Assembly (NCBI GenBank): GCA_963678675.1
Contig: OY783197.1
Span: 15,308,402-15,372,401 of the forward strand
Source: Xiphydria camelus
Taxonomy: Eukaryota; Arthropoda; Insecta; Hymenoptera; Xiphydriidae
Length of the DNA: 64,000 nt
Direction: 5' to 3'
The notes below the pieces were generated by a model. The model ran no database searches. It was not told the DNA's origin and saw nothing but the letters and a program-made list of their open reading frames with translations. Both the position numbers and the translations under genes were made by a program. This document shows positions 21,389 through 31,489 of the stretch, one piece after another (the first letter of the stretch is position 1; the number at the start of each line of letters is the position of its first letter).

Positions 21389-21916
21389 GGATGTATCACC
21401 CCTATTATCAAAAATATATGAAGTTACTCAAATTTGTTCCCAAGATTCTTTAATATCTTTGAAAGCCGTATGCAAAATTTCAAATCTCTTGACTAACTCG
21501 TTAAAAAGTTATAATTGAAAGAGAAATGACAATTTAACCCATGCTCTTATGGGAAATTCACAGAAACGTAGAAAAAACGAAGGAAAATTGGGTTACCGTA
21601 ATGAAACTTTGTATACCGCTAGATTATTATGCAAAGAATAAACGGTATATTTTCACACATCAATCAGGGCAGTAATTTATAACAAATAATTAAGAAATCA
21701 TGGTAAATTCGGTTACGATGGAGATTGCTGCGCGCGCAGTCGTGAAGCGCGGCAATGCCGCAGGGCGCGCCAAGTATAAGGCAAGGCGCACATTGAGACA
21801 CATGCGACGCAACCCACGCAGGGCGACCACTGACTCTATACCTATATCTAGAGTTCTATACCTATACCTAGACCTATATACTTATGTTGCCTGTAGTAGT
21901 TTAAAATTAATTTAAC
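21389..21916. other. Intron sequence, short CTATACCTA repeats
   Basis: Contains a GC-richer patch near 21720-21830 and an imperfect CTATACCTATATCTAGA repeat at 21836-21885. An Arg/Ala-rich frame across the patch is not convincing as protein. Confidence 0.4.
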
Positions 21917-22991
21917 TTAAGGGGGTTATCAAGTCTAGAATACCGAAAATTACTAATGGGGATCAGGATATGAGAAGTGCGATGTAGGTGGCGACACCGT
22001 AATTGGAACCTAACCCGCATTTGCGTGTATACCTATATAGTACAGTTGAGGTTCCAATTATAGTGGCGCCCCTAACGGCAAAAACTCGCGCTCCTGATCC
22101 CCATTGTTGGGATTTTTTTCAGGGCTAAATAAAAAACCCGATTAAAGTTGAATTAACACAACATTTTTATTAATACTTAAAGAACATTTTTGAATTTTTT
22201 CAAAATTTTATAAAAACAATACTGCCTTTCCAGTGATTGAAGGTTTGTCTGGTAAAATTGTGCGGTCTCCTTCCGTACACCACTTCACTTCACTTCACTT
22301 GGTACATCACTTTGGCCAAACCGGTTGATCTAGTACAATTTGGTAAAGTGAGTTTAGCTTTCAATACTATTTTCTATGGAATGAACTACTATGGTTGAGA
22401 AAAAACCACTTGGTAGATTTTTATAGGCATTTAAATTTACAGTACAGAAAAAGCTTGAAATTTTAAGTAAATAGAGGCCTGTAATTATTGGAATTGGTTA
22501 GGAGGCGTGGTGGTGAATGGATGCGTGCGTGAGTGCTGTGAATTGCGTATACCCACAAGAAGCGAAACAAGAGATGTACAAGAAAGCAGGTAATCGAAAG
22601 GAAGGCGAGGTATTAGTGACAATTCTGAGATAATAGGATCAGTCTGAGCGGAAAGTGAAAATAAGGAAAAACGAAGAGAAGCGGCGGTAAATTTTGAGGT
22701 TAGAGACGTCGGTCGGAAGGCGGCAAGAAGCGCGCGTGCGAAGTAGGTAAGGCAGGAAGGGCTTAATCCGGCAGGGTGGCAGTAGGATATCGCGGCCAGT
22801 AGGTAAGAAAGCTGTAAAAGAGCAGAACAGCCATGAATCAAGTAGGAGAGAAAATTAATAGGAGAGGTAGGCCAACGAATGCTGAGATGATAGAAAAAGG
22901 AGGATAGTCTGGGAAGAAGCTGGAGAAGTTTCTGACAAAGGACAAAGGAGGGCAGCAAAAAAGCGGAAAAGAGGAAGAGATCCAGAGGAGA

Positions 22992-23932
22992 ATGCAGACG
23001 ACTCACCCTGCGGCGGAGATTCTGCAGAACTGCAAGGGAAGCGATCCAGGGGCAGCGGCGAGGGGACAAGGAAAAGACGTCGAGGTAGCAGAGGCAATCA
23101 GATTGCTGTTGGAGCAGATAAATACTCTGAAGAAAGATGTCATGCAAGAAATAGGAGAGTCAGTGAACCTGCTGAGAGACGAACTAAGGAGGTGGGAAGA
23201 CAAGTGGGAAAAGAGAATCGAGAAGTTAGAAGAGAGAATCACGACACTGGAGGAGCGACTTGACGACAGGAGGCACACAGAAGAGGAAAGCAGACAATTG
23301 GATCAGAAAATTGCGGAGATGGAGGAAACAGTATTGGCAAGAGTCGATAGAAGCCAAGAAAAAGGTGGTCTCAATCCCGGAGAGGTAAATAGACTGAAGA
23401 GAAAGCCCTGGAGACGCAGGACAAAAAGGACAGGAAGAACAACGTAGTAATAAGGGGTCTGGCAACAACGGGAGCAGTGAGGAAAGGAGAAATAGAGGAT
23501 ATTTTCTCAGGAGAGAAGTAGGAGTTACGGCGAATGTGGAATGAGCAACGAAGGCAGAAAGACAGAACGCAACGACGATATTAGCTAAAATCGGTAGTTG
23601 GGAGGAAAAGCAGGGCATTATGAGGTAGAAAGGCAGACTAGGAGACCAAAGAGTGTAGGTACATAGACAACGACTTTACCAGAGAAGAGAGGGCAATTCA
23701 AAGAAGCCTAAGAGAGAAAGCGCGGATCGAGAGAGAAGCGGGAAGAAGAGTGAAGACAGCATACCAGAAGATATGCATAGAAGGAAGGTGGGTAGCCTGG
23801 GCGGAGTTGGAAAGGAATCACTTGAATACGTTTTTCACTAAGCCCGGCGACGAATGGAGGCAAAGGAGAGAAACCAGGAGAATGCAGAAACCACTGGAGA
23901 GCCGTGTTTTTGAATGTTGCCGGATTAGGTAA
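22992..23932 (+). pseudogene. LINE ORF1 (coiled-coil RNA-binding protein), broken
   Basis: The readable frame from 22992 begins MQTTHPAAEILQNCKG and continues as a heptad-rich coiled coil (EAIRLLLEQINTLKKDV, KRIEKLEERITTLEERL). It shifts frame near 23405 into KKDRKNNVVIRGLA, which resembles the start of an L1-type RRM domain, and after stops near 23520-23660 resumes as KTAYQKICIEGRWVAWAELE up to 23932. Such proteins bind the element RNA and trimerise through the coil. At least one frameshift and several stops are present. Confidence 0.7.
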
Positions 23933-26900
23933 AAAGGACAAGGAATTCTGGAGATTTATTGAGGATTTTGATTTCGTAGGACTGTCGGAAACTTGGCTAG
24001 AGGAAAAAGGTTGGAAAAGATTAGAAAAGTTTTTACCAAAGAATTTCAGATGGGAATGTCAATTTGCGGTCAGGGAAAATAGGAAAGGTAGAGCTAATGG
24101 AGGGATAGTAACAGGAGTTAGAAAAGAAATAGCAGAAGAATCGGCGAATAGACAGGAGTTTAAAGGCGCGGTAGGCAGAGCGTTGAAAATAGGGGCGGCG
24201 AATGTATGGACAGTATATTTTAAAAAGAACGGAAATAGTTTAGCGACAATGTTAGAGGAGAAAATAAGAGAGAGGGAGGATCATCTGATTATTGAAGGCG
24301 ACTTCGACGCGAGGACCGGCCACGAGGGACAACTGGTGACAGAAGAAGACGGAGCAAGGAACGGCAGGGCTTCGAAGGACGGCACAAGAAACACAGAAAG
24401 TATCCAGTTCATCAGAATGTGAGAGGATAATGGGTGGATGCTGCTAAATGGAAACGTGAAAGGAGATAAAAGGAGAGAGCATACGTATGTAGGCGGAGCA
24501 GGAGTCTCGGTCATAGACTACGTGGTCGCAAACAAGAAGGGACTGGACAGAATACAGGACTTCAAAGTGGAAGAAAGAGTGGAGTCAGACCACCTTTCAT
24601 TGGCATGCAGTATCGGAGGACAGATCGGCAGACATGAAGAGCAGGACGAGAGAGCCGAGAAGGAGGTGAATGTATGGACGGAGGAAAGCATAAGCAACTT
24701 CAAGGCAGCCATGGAAACCTGGGCCTTCGAGAAGGCGGACGACAATGAAAAATGGAGCGAACTGAAAGAGGCAATACATCAGAGTATGAAGAAGAAAATA
24801 CTGAAGAGCACAAAGAAGAGGATCGGAGAGAAGAGGTGGTGAGACAAGGAGTGTGGCAGGGAGAAGAGGAAGGTCAAAGGGATGTACAAGGACTGGAAAA
24901 ACAACAGAGGACTAAGGGAAAACTATATAGCCTGCAGGGGGGGGGGCGGCAGTTCAGAGAGCTATGCAAATCGAAAGAAGAAAGTTAGCAAGAAAGAGAG
25001 CTGGAAAAGTTAAGGGGCATGAAACAAGAAAACGAGCTGTGGAAGTACATCAATAGCGGGAGGAAGCAGGGGTCAGAGACATGTACCAACATCAACCTGG
25101 AGGAATGGAGAAGGTACTTTGCGGAACTGTTGGGCGGAGATGAAGAACAACGTGAGGAAGACCGCACAAAGAGAAGACCACTGGAAGCGGAAGATGATAT
25201 CCCGAACTGACTACTGAAGAAATCGAGAAGCAAGTAAGGAAATTGAAGAAGAGGAAAGCTGCGGGAGAGGACGGAATTCCGAATGAGGCCTGGAAACTGC
25301 TGGAGGGAAACGGGAAAGGAATATTCCTCGAAGTTATAAAAGGAGCCTGTAGAGGTGAAGGAACTCCCAAGGATTGGAGAAGAGGAGTGATAACGTCGCT
25401 ACACAAGGGCAGGGTAGACGACGTGAGGAATTACAGGCGAATTACTCTGCTCGACACAACATACAAGGTGTACGCAGCAGCGCTGAACGAGAGGCTAAAG
25501 AACTTCATCGAGTCAGGGAAAATCCTGCCAGAGGTTCAAGCGGGTTTTCGGAGAGGAAGAGTAACAATGGATAACATCTACGTCTTACAGCACGCGGTGG
25601 AAAAGGTACTGGCAAAGAAAGGAGGGAAACTTTTCGCGTTTTTCGTGGACCTTAGGGCAGCTTTTAACAGTGTCGTAGAAGGTGTTATGGGAAACCATGG
25701 AAAGAAGAGGAGTGAAGAGAGGACTGGTGGAGAAGGTGAAGGAACTGTATGAGGAAACAAGTAACGTGGTAAGAGTGGAAGGAAGAGTATCGGAGGTCTT
25801 CTGGACGAACGAGGGAGTAAGACAAGGCTGTCCTTTGAGCCCGACGCTGTTTGCCATTCTCATCTCGGACATGGAGGAAGAGCTGAAGAAAGGTCAAGAA
25901 TGAGGCATAGTCATTGGAAAGGAAAAGTTCTGGTCACTGGCGTACGCGGACGATGTAGTTCTAGTGCCGGATAGGGAGGAAGAGCTAAAGAGAATTATAA
26001 AAAGATTAGAAAGATACTTGGATAGGAAGTAGCTAGAATTGAATGTAGAGCAGTCGAAGGTGATAGTCTTTAGAAATGGTGGGGGTAGAACTAGGAAAAG
26101 AAAATGGGATTGGAAAGGAAATTGCGTAGAGGAGGTAGATGAACTCAAATACCTAGGCTATATATTTAAGAAAAATGGGAAAAATATAGAGCAGATTAGA
26201 GAGAACTAGCGAGGAAAGGTAATATAGCGGTGAAACAAGCATGGGGGGTAGGAAAGAGATATTTTAGAGACGATTTCATGAGAAGGATGAAATTGTTTGA
26301 TTACTTAGTTAATGGAGCTTAGTTAATATCTTATGGAGCGGAAATTTAGGGCTGGGAAGAAAAAGCAGAATTAGAGAGAATTCATGTAAAATATATTAAA
26401 TGGACACTAGGATTGGATCGCTGTACACCAGATTATATACCTTTGGGGGAAACAAAAAGGCAACAACTTAGGACTAGACTTGGATTGAGAGCGGTGAATT
26501 CTGAAATTGCGGTAGAGGGGGCGGAAGGAAGAACGCTAGTCAAAGAATGTATAAAGGAGAAGAGGTTGAGAAGGGAGAAAACAAGGAGTGTGATATGCAG
26601 AGAGAATTATATGAAAAGATGCGGTTTCAGCCAAGAAGGATTCAACAGATTGAGAAGAGGTAGAAGAGATGCGAATGGGGTTTTAAAGAATGCGGATATC
26701 GATGTGCAATTGCAAGTACAGTATAATAAAATACAGAGAGCTAAATATAACGATAGGTACAAGGGCCTAGCAATGAGTGGATTGCCTCAGTACCTTAGGT
26801 ATAAAGGAGAGAGAGGAAGTCAGAAATTAATTGCAAAAGTAAGGTGCGGAAAGGAGGAAGGAAATAGGTCCTGAAGGGAGAACAGGGACAGATTCTGTTT

Positions 26901-27087
26901 GTTGTGTGAGAAAGCGTCCGGCTCGTTGGAGCATTATATGAATGAATGTGAGATTCTGGAGAGAACGGAGTTAACGAAAGAGGAGATCTTAGGTGAGGGG
27001 GCGTCAAGCAAGAAGGTATGGTGGCTAAGAACGATAGACCAGAGGAAGAAAGAGAAGGAGAAAGAGAAAACGCGCACAAATGCATGA
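23904..27087 (+). pseudogene. LINE ORF2: endonuclease-reverse transcriptase, broken
   Basis: The endonuclease motifs are visible in order: LNVAGLGKKD, GLSETWLEE, IIEGDFDARTG and SDHLSLACS. Reverse-transcriptase motifs follow: GEDGIPNEAWK, FVDLRAAFNS, VRQGCPLSPTLF and the catalytic AYADDVVLV (about 25940-25965). The C-terminus has WTLGLDRCTPDYIPLGETKR-like text at ~26400 and a zinc-binding CLLCEKASGSLEHYMNEC at ~26895-26950. In-frame stops occur at 24419, 24840, near 24990, 25208 and later, with a frameshift near 25680. It is therefore dead, although the YADD box is intact. Confidence 0.85.
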
Positions 27088-27628
27088 TACAGAGGAATGA
27101 TAACGGCTTACGTAAAGAGAAGTATGCATGGAAAGAATTGTGGAATGCTGGTATGGGAGGAACACTATAGGGAATATGTTTGTTACCTGCCAAGTCCTTT
27201 TCTAGGCCAGTGGGCCGAAATAAACTATCTATCTATCTATCTGTAATTATTGAAATAATCAACTTGGGGGCATACGAGTAGTTCTTCCAAAGATACTGAT
27301 AGTATAAACATTCCCTGAAAATTTCACATTAATCTGAGAGCTACGGTTTTTAAGATACAAGGTACAGAAGGTTAGAAAAACATGTTTTCAGGAAAACAGG
27401 TTTCTATGAAAAGTTTTAGGTTCCAGCTCACATAAATCAAACAAAATGAATTCTTATACCGGCGGCAATTTTGGACGTAGCGCGGTACGGTCTTCACTAA
27501 AACTCTCCAGAAGAGTTCTACTTTCATAAAATGCAATAAAAAAAATCGATTTTTTGAAAATTCTAGACTTGATAACCCCCTTAACTAGGTAATTAACAGG
27601 CCAAACAACTTTTAACAACAATCACTTC

Positions 27629-27672
27629 ACGTCTGACGTTTCGGTTCCTCTTCGAACTCTCTTCAGAGACGT
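27629..27672 (-). ncRNA. Hammerhead-ribozyme-like motif (Penelope terminus)
   Basis: Read on the minus strand: ACGTCT stem I, core CTGAAGA, a stem II with a GAAGAG loop and GAACC on the 3' side, core GAAA, then CGTC and AGACGT closing stem I. This is the order of hammerhead core elements (CUGANGA, GAAA, GUC). One extra base and one mismatch sit at stem II. The core bases are intact. Confidence 0.55.
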
Positions 27673-28209
27673 AATGACCCACAGATGCTTGAAAATTCTC
27701 TATTTATATCTCTAACAACCGTTATCCCCTCCCTTCCTTACTTATATTACTTTCTTCTTCTTAACCCCCTAATAATATTTACTAATAACACTGTCACCTA
27801 AATAATGTCAAACTCGAAAGTATTGTTAATAACCCATAAACCAATCTCTATAATCAATATTATTGTTACACTTAAATTTTAATTTGTATATTATTGAGAA
27901 AAATATTAGTTTTTATATTAACAAAATTAAAGACAATATAAATATTAAAACTGATAGTGTTGAACTTCATCAAATTTATCAATCAATAATATAAAAATTT
28001 TAATTTAAATGTAACAATAATATTGATTATAGAGATTAGTTTATGAGTTATTAACAATACTTTCGAATTTGACATTATTAAGGTGACAGTGTTATTAGTA
28101 AATATTATTAGGGGGTTAAGAGAAGAAGAAAGTAATATAAGTAGGGAAGGGAGGGGATAACGGTTGTTAGAGATATAAATAGAGAATTTTCAAGCATCTG
28201 TGGGTCATT

Positions 28210-28253
28210 ACGTCTCTGAAGAGGGTTCGAAGAGGAACCAAAACGTCAGACGT
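28210..28253 (+). ncRNA. Hammerhead-like motif, core-mutated copy
   Basis: Same layout as the other three copies, with perfect ACGTCT/AGACGT stem I and GGTTC/GAACC stem II, but the conserved GAAA reads AAAA (CCAAAACGTC). The core G12 is missing, so self-cleavage is not expected from this copy. Confidence 0.5.
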
Positions 28254-28738
28254 GAAGTGATGGTTGTTAAAAGTTGTTTGGCCTGATAATTATCTAGTTA
28301 AGTTAAATTAATATTAATTTAAATATCTCTCAGAGCATGTAAACCGGGAGCAGATTTTTATAGACTTTTTTTTACAGTATCGCAAGCAATAGAAGTTCAA
28401 TAAAGTTTTAACCCTTTCGCTACGAACGGTGACTATACACGGTAGGCCTGAAACCAGGCTAAATCAATCGTATTAGCACCACGGTTTTTATGACGGATTT
28501 CAAATAAGTATAATAAAATAAGCTCAAATCCACGTTGATAGTAAAATCGCCCGAGCCGTTTTGACAGAAATCGAATTTAGGGCAAAAAAATAATGAAAAG
28601 GGTTGATTTTTATTTTAATGTTATTATTCAACATTTTACCATTGGTTGTTTACTAAATAAAGGTCATAATGACATCATAACAATTCTGAACGAGTCCTCC
28701 GCGCTTAGAGTTTCCAGTTTTCTCGTCAGGTGGCGCCA

Positions 28739-29425
28739 TCACGAGAAATAGGTTATGAACCCGCGTATGATTTTAGTGTGAGTTTGATTGATTGTCAGTG
28801 TCACTAAATAGTGTACGACTTTTAGCGGTTTACCATGGCGTCGAGATAAGTGCATTTCAGTACCGGTTTTTTGAGTATTTTCACTGTTTATATTTGAAAT
28901 CAGATCAGTTACTAAATGTTCCTGTTCTTTTGGAGGCAATTCTGATTGAATTAAGTTGACTAGATTTGCATAACCGTTGTTTTTAGAACAAAAATGCACT
29001 ACTCCTTTTCGCAAAATTTTTCTACATCTTGCACATTGCTTGACAATTTTTTTATTGGTACTACTATCTTTCTTTACAAAGTTCTGATGTCCCGAAGTTC
29101 GTGTGAACTCACATAATTTGCATTGACATTTTATTTTACCTTGCTTCCTTGTATTTTTTGGCAAAGAAGGAAATGTAGAGTAATCGGGAATCTTAACTGC
29201 AGGCGAATTTGGATCCTTTTTTCTTCGGTAAATCAGTATTTTGCAAGCACTGCATACTACTCGTGGAAGACGGTCGTCTTCTTCAGGATTATAAGGAAAA
29301 ATGTTTTGAACAGCGCTCTGAAGAGCTCCAGTAATTTTTCGCATATCCGCTTTCTTTTTGAAACATAACATGCACACTCTTTCGCGATTTTCTTCATGGG
29401 AACCGGCATGAGTTTTCACAGACAT
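28739..29425 (-). CDS. Orphan zinc-cluster protein of a TTAA transposon
   Basis: From an ATG at 29423-29425 (MSVKTHAGSHEENRER) the frame runs 228 codons to a stop at 28739. Cysteine groups occur in order: VCMLCFKKK, VVCSACKIL, CQCKLCEF and CARCRKILRKGVVHFC. They suggest two treble-clef or FYVE/ZAD-like zinc modules with a basic linker. The last ~35 residues are encoded in the left inverted arm. The frame could extend upstream but with non-ATG starts. I do not recognise a named family. The placement fits the N-terminal DNA-binding part of a larger transposase whose catalytic part was deleted, or a second, accessory ORF. The frame is uninterrupted, which is unusual for this region. Confidence 0.5.
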   Translation of the reverse strand: MSVKTHAGSHEENRERVCMLCFKKKADMRKITGALQSAVQNIFPYNPEEDDRLPRVVCSACKILIYRRKKDPNSPAVKIPDYSTFPSLPKNTRKQGKIKCQCKLCEFTRTSGHQNFVKKDSSTNKKIVKQCARCRKILRKGVVHFCSKNNGYANLVNLIQSELPPKEQEHLVTDLISNINSENTQKTGTEMHLSRRHGKPLKVVHYLVTLTINQTHTKIIRGFITYFS

Positions 29426-29971
29426 TTTTTTAACAAGGTCCAGAATTCGCCAAGAAACTATTCTACCGCGTATAAGTTCAATGTGCAGTTCACCAACTGT
29501 GTAACACACTACTTAAGGAATACGTGGTCTGTAAATAGTTGTCATTAAACTATTTAGTGACACTGACAATCAATCAAACTCACACTAAAATCATACGCGG
29601 GTTCATAACCTATTTCTCATGATGGCGCCACCTGACGAGAAAACTGGAAACTCTAAGCGCGGAGGACTCGTTCAGAATTGTTATAATGTCATTATGACCT
29701 TTATTTAGTAAACAACCAATGGTAAAATGTTGAATAATAACATTAAAATAAAAATCAATCCTTTTCATTATTTTTTTGCCCTAAATTCGATTTCTGTCAA
29801 AACGGCTCGGGCGATTTTACTATCAACGTGGATTTGAGCTTATTTTATTATACTTATTTGAAATCCGTCATAAAAACCGTGGTGCTAATACGATTGATTT
29901 AGCCTGGTTTCAGGCCTACCGTGTATAGTCACCCAACGACTGACGCTCGCTAGGTACGAACGGTGACTATA

Positions 29972-30699
29972 AGGTTTGTTCCTGCAGGAGTCAGAGACTG
30001 TCAGCGGACGTCAGGCGCATGCGCATTAAGATTCTATGCGTTCCAGCAAGAAGTACGTGACAGTCACTGATTCCAAATCCGCTGTTCCAGCAGGAGTCAG
30101 ACGAGTTTGCTGACAGTCAGAAAAGTTTGCGGATTGTCAGGAAACTTTTAGTCCGACGCAGGCGTACTAGCTGCTCGTATGAATGAGGGCGGGTTTTACA
30201 AACACAGTATAAACGTGGTATAGCGCTATACTGAGAATAACCAGCACGCAAGCGTTTTACACACACACACACACACACACACAAGTATGATATAAGGCTG
30301 GAATAGGAGACATGCATTAATCCAAAATAACTGTCCTAATTTGTTGTAGGATATTGTGTACACCCTGGTCGAATAAAACTGCCCCCCCCCCCACTCTTAA
30401 TTTGTTAATTGTTATTTTTACTGTTCAAAAACCGAATCCATTATTTCTGCTATAGATGTTGATGCTAATGTTAGAAATTTGAATGAGTAATAACATATAG
30501 GGTACCTATAATAGAAACATTTTGCAAAAGTAGGTTAGGTTTGCTCTCTTCTAAAATTAATTACTGTCGTCACCACTAGAGTACAGTGCGTTCGGTGTTC
30601 CAACAGAAATCCCTGACTAGTCAAAGTCCGCATATGCGCACTACGTACAAATCACCAACTGTCAGCGATTAGTCACGGATTCTCTGCAGGAACAAACCT
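29972..30699. mobile_element. Nested TIR element, AGGTTTGTTCC ends, ATA duplication
   Basis: AGGTTTGTTCCTGCAG is mirrored by CTGCAGGAACAAACCT. ATA flanks it on both sides, and the empty site TGTATAGTCACCC is seen in the arm of the host element. Inside are a partial copy of the 7283-type MITE (30188-30245), a (CA)n tract at 30258-30283 and a poly-C run at 30381-30393. Non-coding. Confidence 0.7.
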
Positions 30700-31051
30700 A
30701 TAGTCACCCAACGATTCACGCTCGCCAGGTACGAACGGTGACTATACTATATGTAATTACATTATTAAATTATATTTTCTAATTGCATTATGTGATAATC
30801 TTTCCACCTTTTCCTTTCTACGGGCGATTACAATCGCTATGCGTAAGATGCCGCGGTATTGAACGTACGACGGACAATGGCAGGTCTTCCGCAAGTGTAC
30901 ACTTTCGGTGTAGCGGCCCGTTCAGCGGGAGTAGCGCACCGAAAGATCGGCCCGTAGAGAAAGGGTTAATATGAATGATGCTTATCAAATATTCAGTTAC
31001 TTGGTATAGAATTCCTCATATAATATGTATGTATTAAATATTTGTAATTAC

Positions 31052-31489
31052 CTTCATTACGTCGACATGTTGAAAGTGCGCTTGAGCTTTCAAATGATGT
31101 TGTCTTCTAAGGCATTCTGCGATTTGTATATGGAAAGCAGCCTTAACTTTCTGCACTGCTTCAAGTTCATCTGGCCATTTTCCATGCAACGCGAGCTGAA
31201 TAGTTGCTTCTATTGTTGCAGTATATTTTGGAACCATGTCTACCATTTTTTCTCTAAGTAGTAGACAATTTTCTCCTTCTTTAGAAATTTTAGATTCAGA
31301 GCTATGTAACGTGGCTAGTGGCGGGAAAACATCAGTGTAACGAAAGACTGCGCTACAACCCTGAACACCGGTTATCGATAACGGCAAATCCGTTAATGAC
31401 AACAATTCCTTTTCCAATGCATTGAACGAAAGCATCAGTTTTAGAGTGGCCTCTTCGCCTGTTCCATATGTAAATTTTGTTACCTGTTC
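31052..31489 (-). CDS. Nol6: Nol6 exon (domain 4)
   Basis: A 438-bp phase-0 exon (146 codons) reading EQVTKFTYGTGEEATLKL at its start, SLTDLPLSITGVQGCSAVFR and RYTDVFPPLA in the middle, and VKAAFHIQIAECLRRQHHL to HFQHVDVMK at the end. These match the animal Nol6 segment running from TGEEAL through LPLTVSAVQGAHPVLRYTEVFPP to AAFQLRLAELL and TDVLKDG. The acceptor AG is at 31490-31491 and the donor GTAATT at 31046-31051. The next exon begins with DGFAF, giving VMK-DGFAF. Long unbroken similarity and correct phase at both ends argue for a functional exon. Confidence 0.95.

Larger units (their letters stand above)
22491..27240 (+). mobile_element. Full-length non-LTR retrotransposon with (ATCT)n tail
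   Basis: The target duplication CTGTAATTATTG occurs at 22479-22490 and 27241-27252. The 3' end is GGCCGAAATAAACTATCTATC with an ATCT repeat tail. Two coding regions follow: a coiled-coil ORF1 and an ORF2 with apurinic endonuclease, reverse transcriptase and a CCHC-like tail. The sequence is purine-rich (GGAG, GAAG) on the sense strand, so the opposite strand shows long spurious open frames. The protein style resembles LINEs abundant in ants and wasps, but clade assignment needs a tree. Confidence 0.85.
21921..27589. mobile_element. TTAAGGGGG element interrupted by a LINE
   Basis: TTAA at 21917-21920 and 27590-27593 flanks GGGGGTTATCAAGTCTAGAA and TTCTAGACTTGATAACCCCC. Subtracting the LINE and its duplication leaves about 0.9 kb. 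A hairpin at 21950-22106 (AATGGGGATCAGGA..., GTAATTGGAACCT against AGGTTCCAATTAT) lies near the left end, and AAAAATCGATTTTTTGAAAA near the right end recurs in other TTAAGGGG elements here. Non-coding itself. Confidence 0.7.
27590..28302 (+). mobile_element. 5'-truncated Penelope-like element with inverted terminal copy
   Basis: The right half contains, on the plus strand, the last codons of a Penelope GIY-YIG protein (NKIKDNINIKTDSVELHQIY at ~27915-27990) followed by the 3' terminal sequence. The left half (27590-27890) is the inverted copy of that terminus, from TTAACTAGGTAATTAACAGG inward. The same terminus bounds the larger copy at 55788-60390. Inverted terminal duplications and 5' truncation are normal for Penelope-like retroelements. 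Each half carries a hammerhead-like motif. Confidence 0.8.
28412..30966 (-). mobile_element. TTAA-flanked transposon with long inverted arms
   Basis: TTAA at 28408-28411 and 30967-30970 flanks CCCTTTCGCTACG and CCGTAGAGAAAGGG, a piggyBac-like CCC/GGG terminus. From 28424 to about 28815 the left arm is a near-perfect inverse of about 29545-29930 (for example GTAGGCCTGAAACCAGGCT). The right side has two tandem copies of a subterminal block (CGCTCGCCAGGTACGAACGG) into which the 29972-30699 element inserted. The centre encodes a minus-strand zinc-cluster protein with no recognisable transposase core, so the element looks internally deleted. Confidence 0.7.

Noticed and set aside
21700..21915. Arg/Ala-rich 71-codon frame
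   Set aside because: Driven by a GC-rich patch and a CTATAC repeat; no conservation can be argued.
22485..27193. Long minus-strand frames rich in Ser, Leu and Pro
   Set aside because: They oppose the purine-rich LINE ORFs and arise because that strand lacks stops; the real coding sense is plus.
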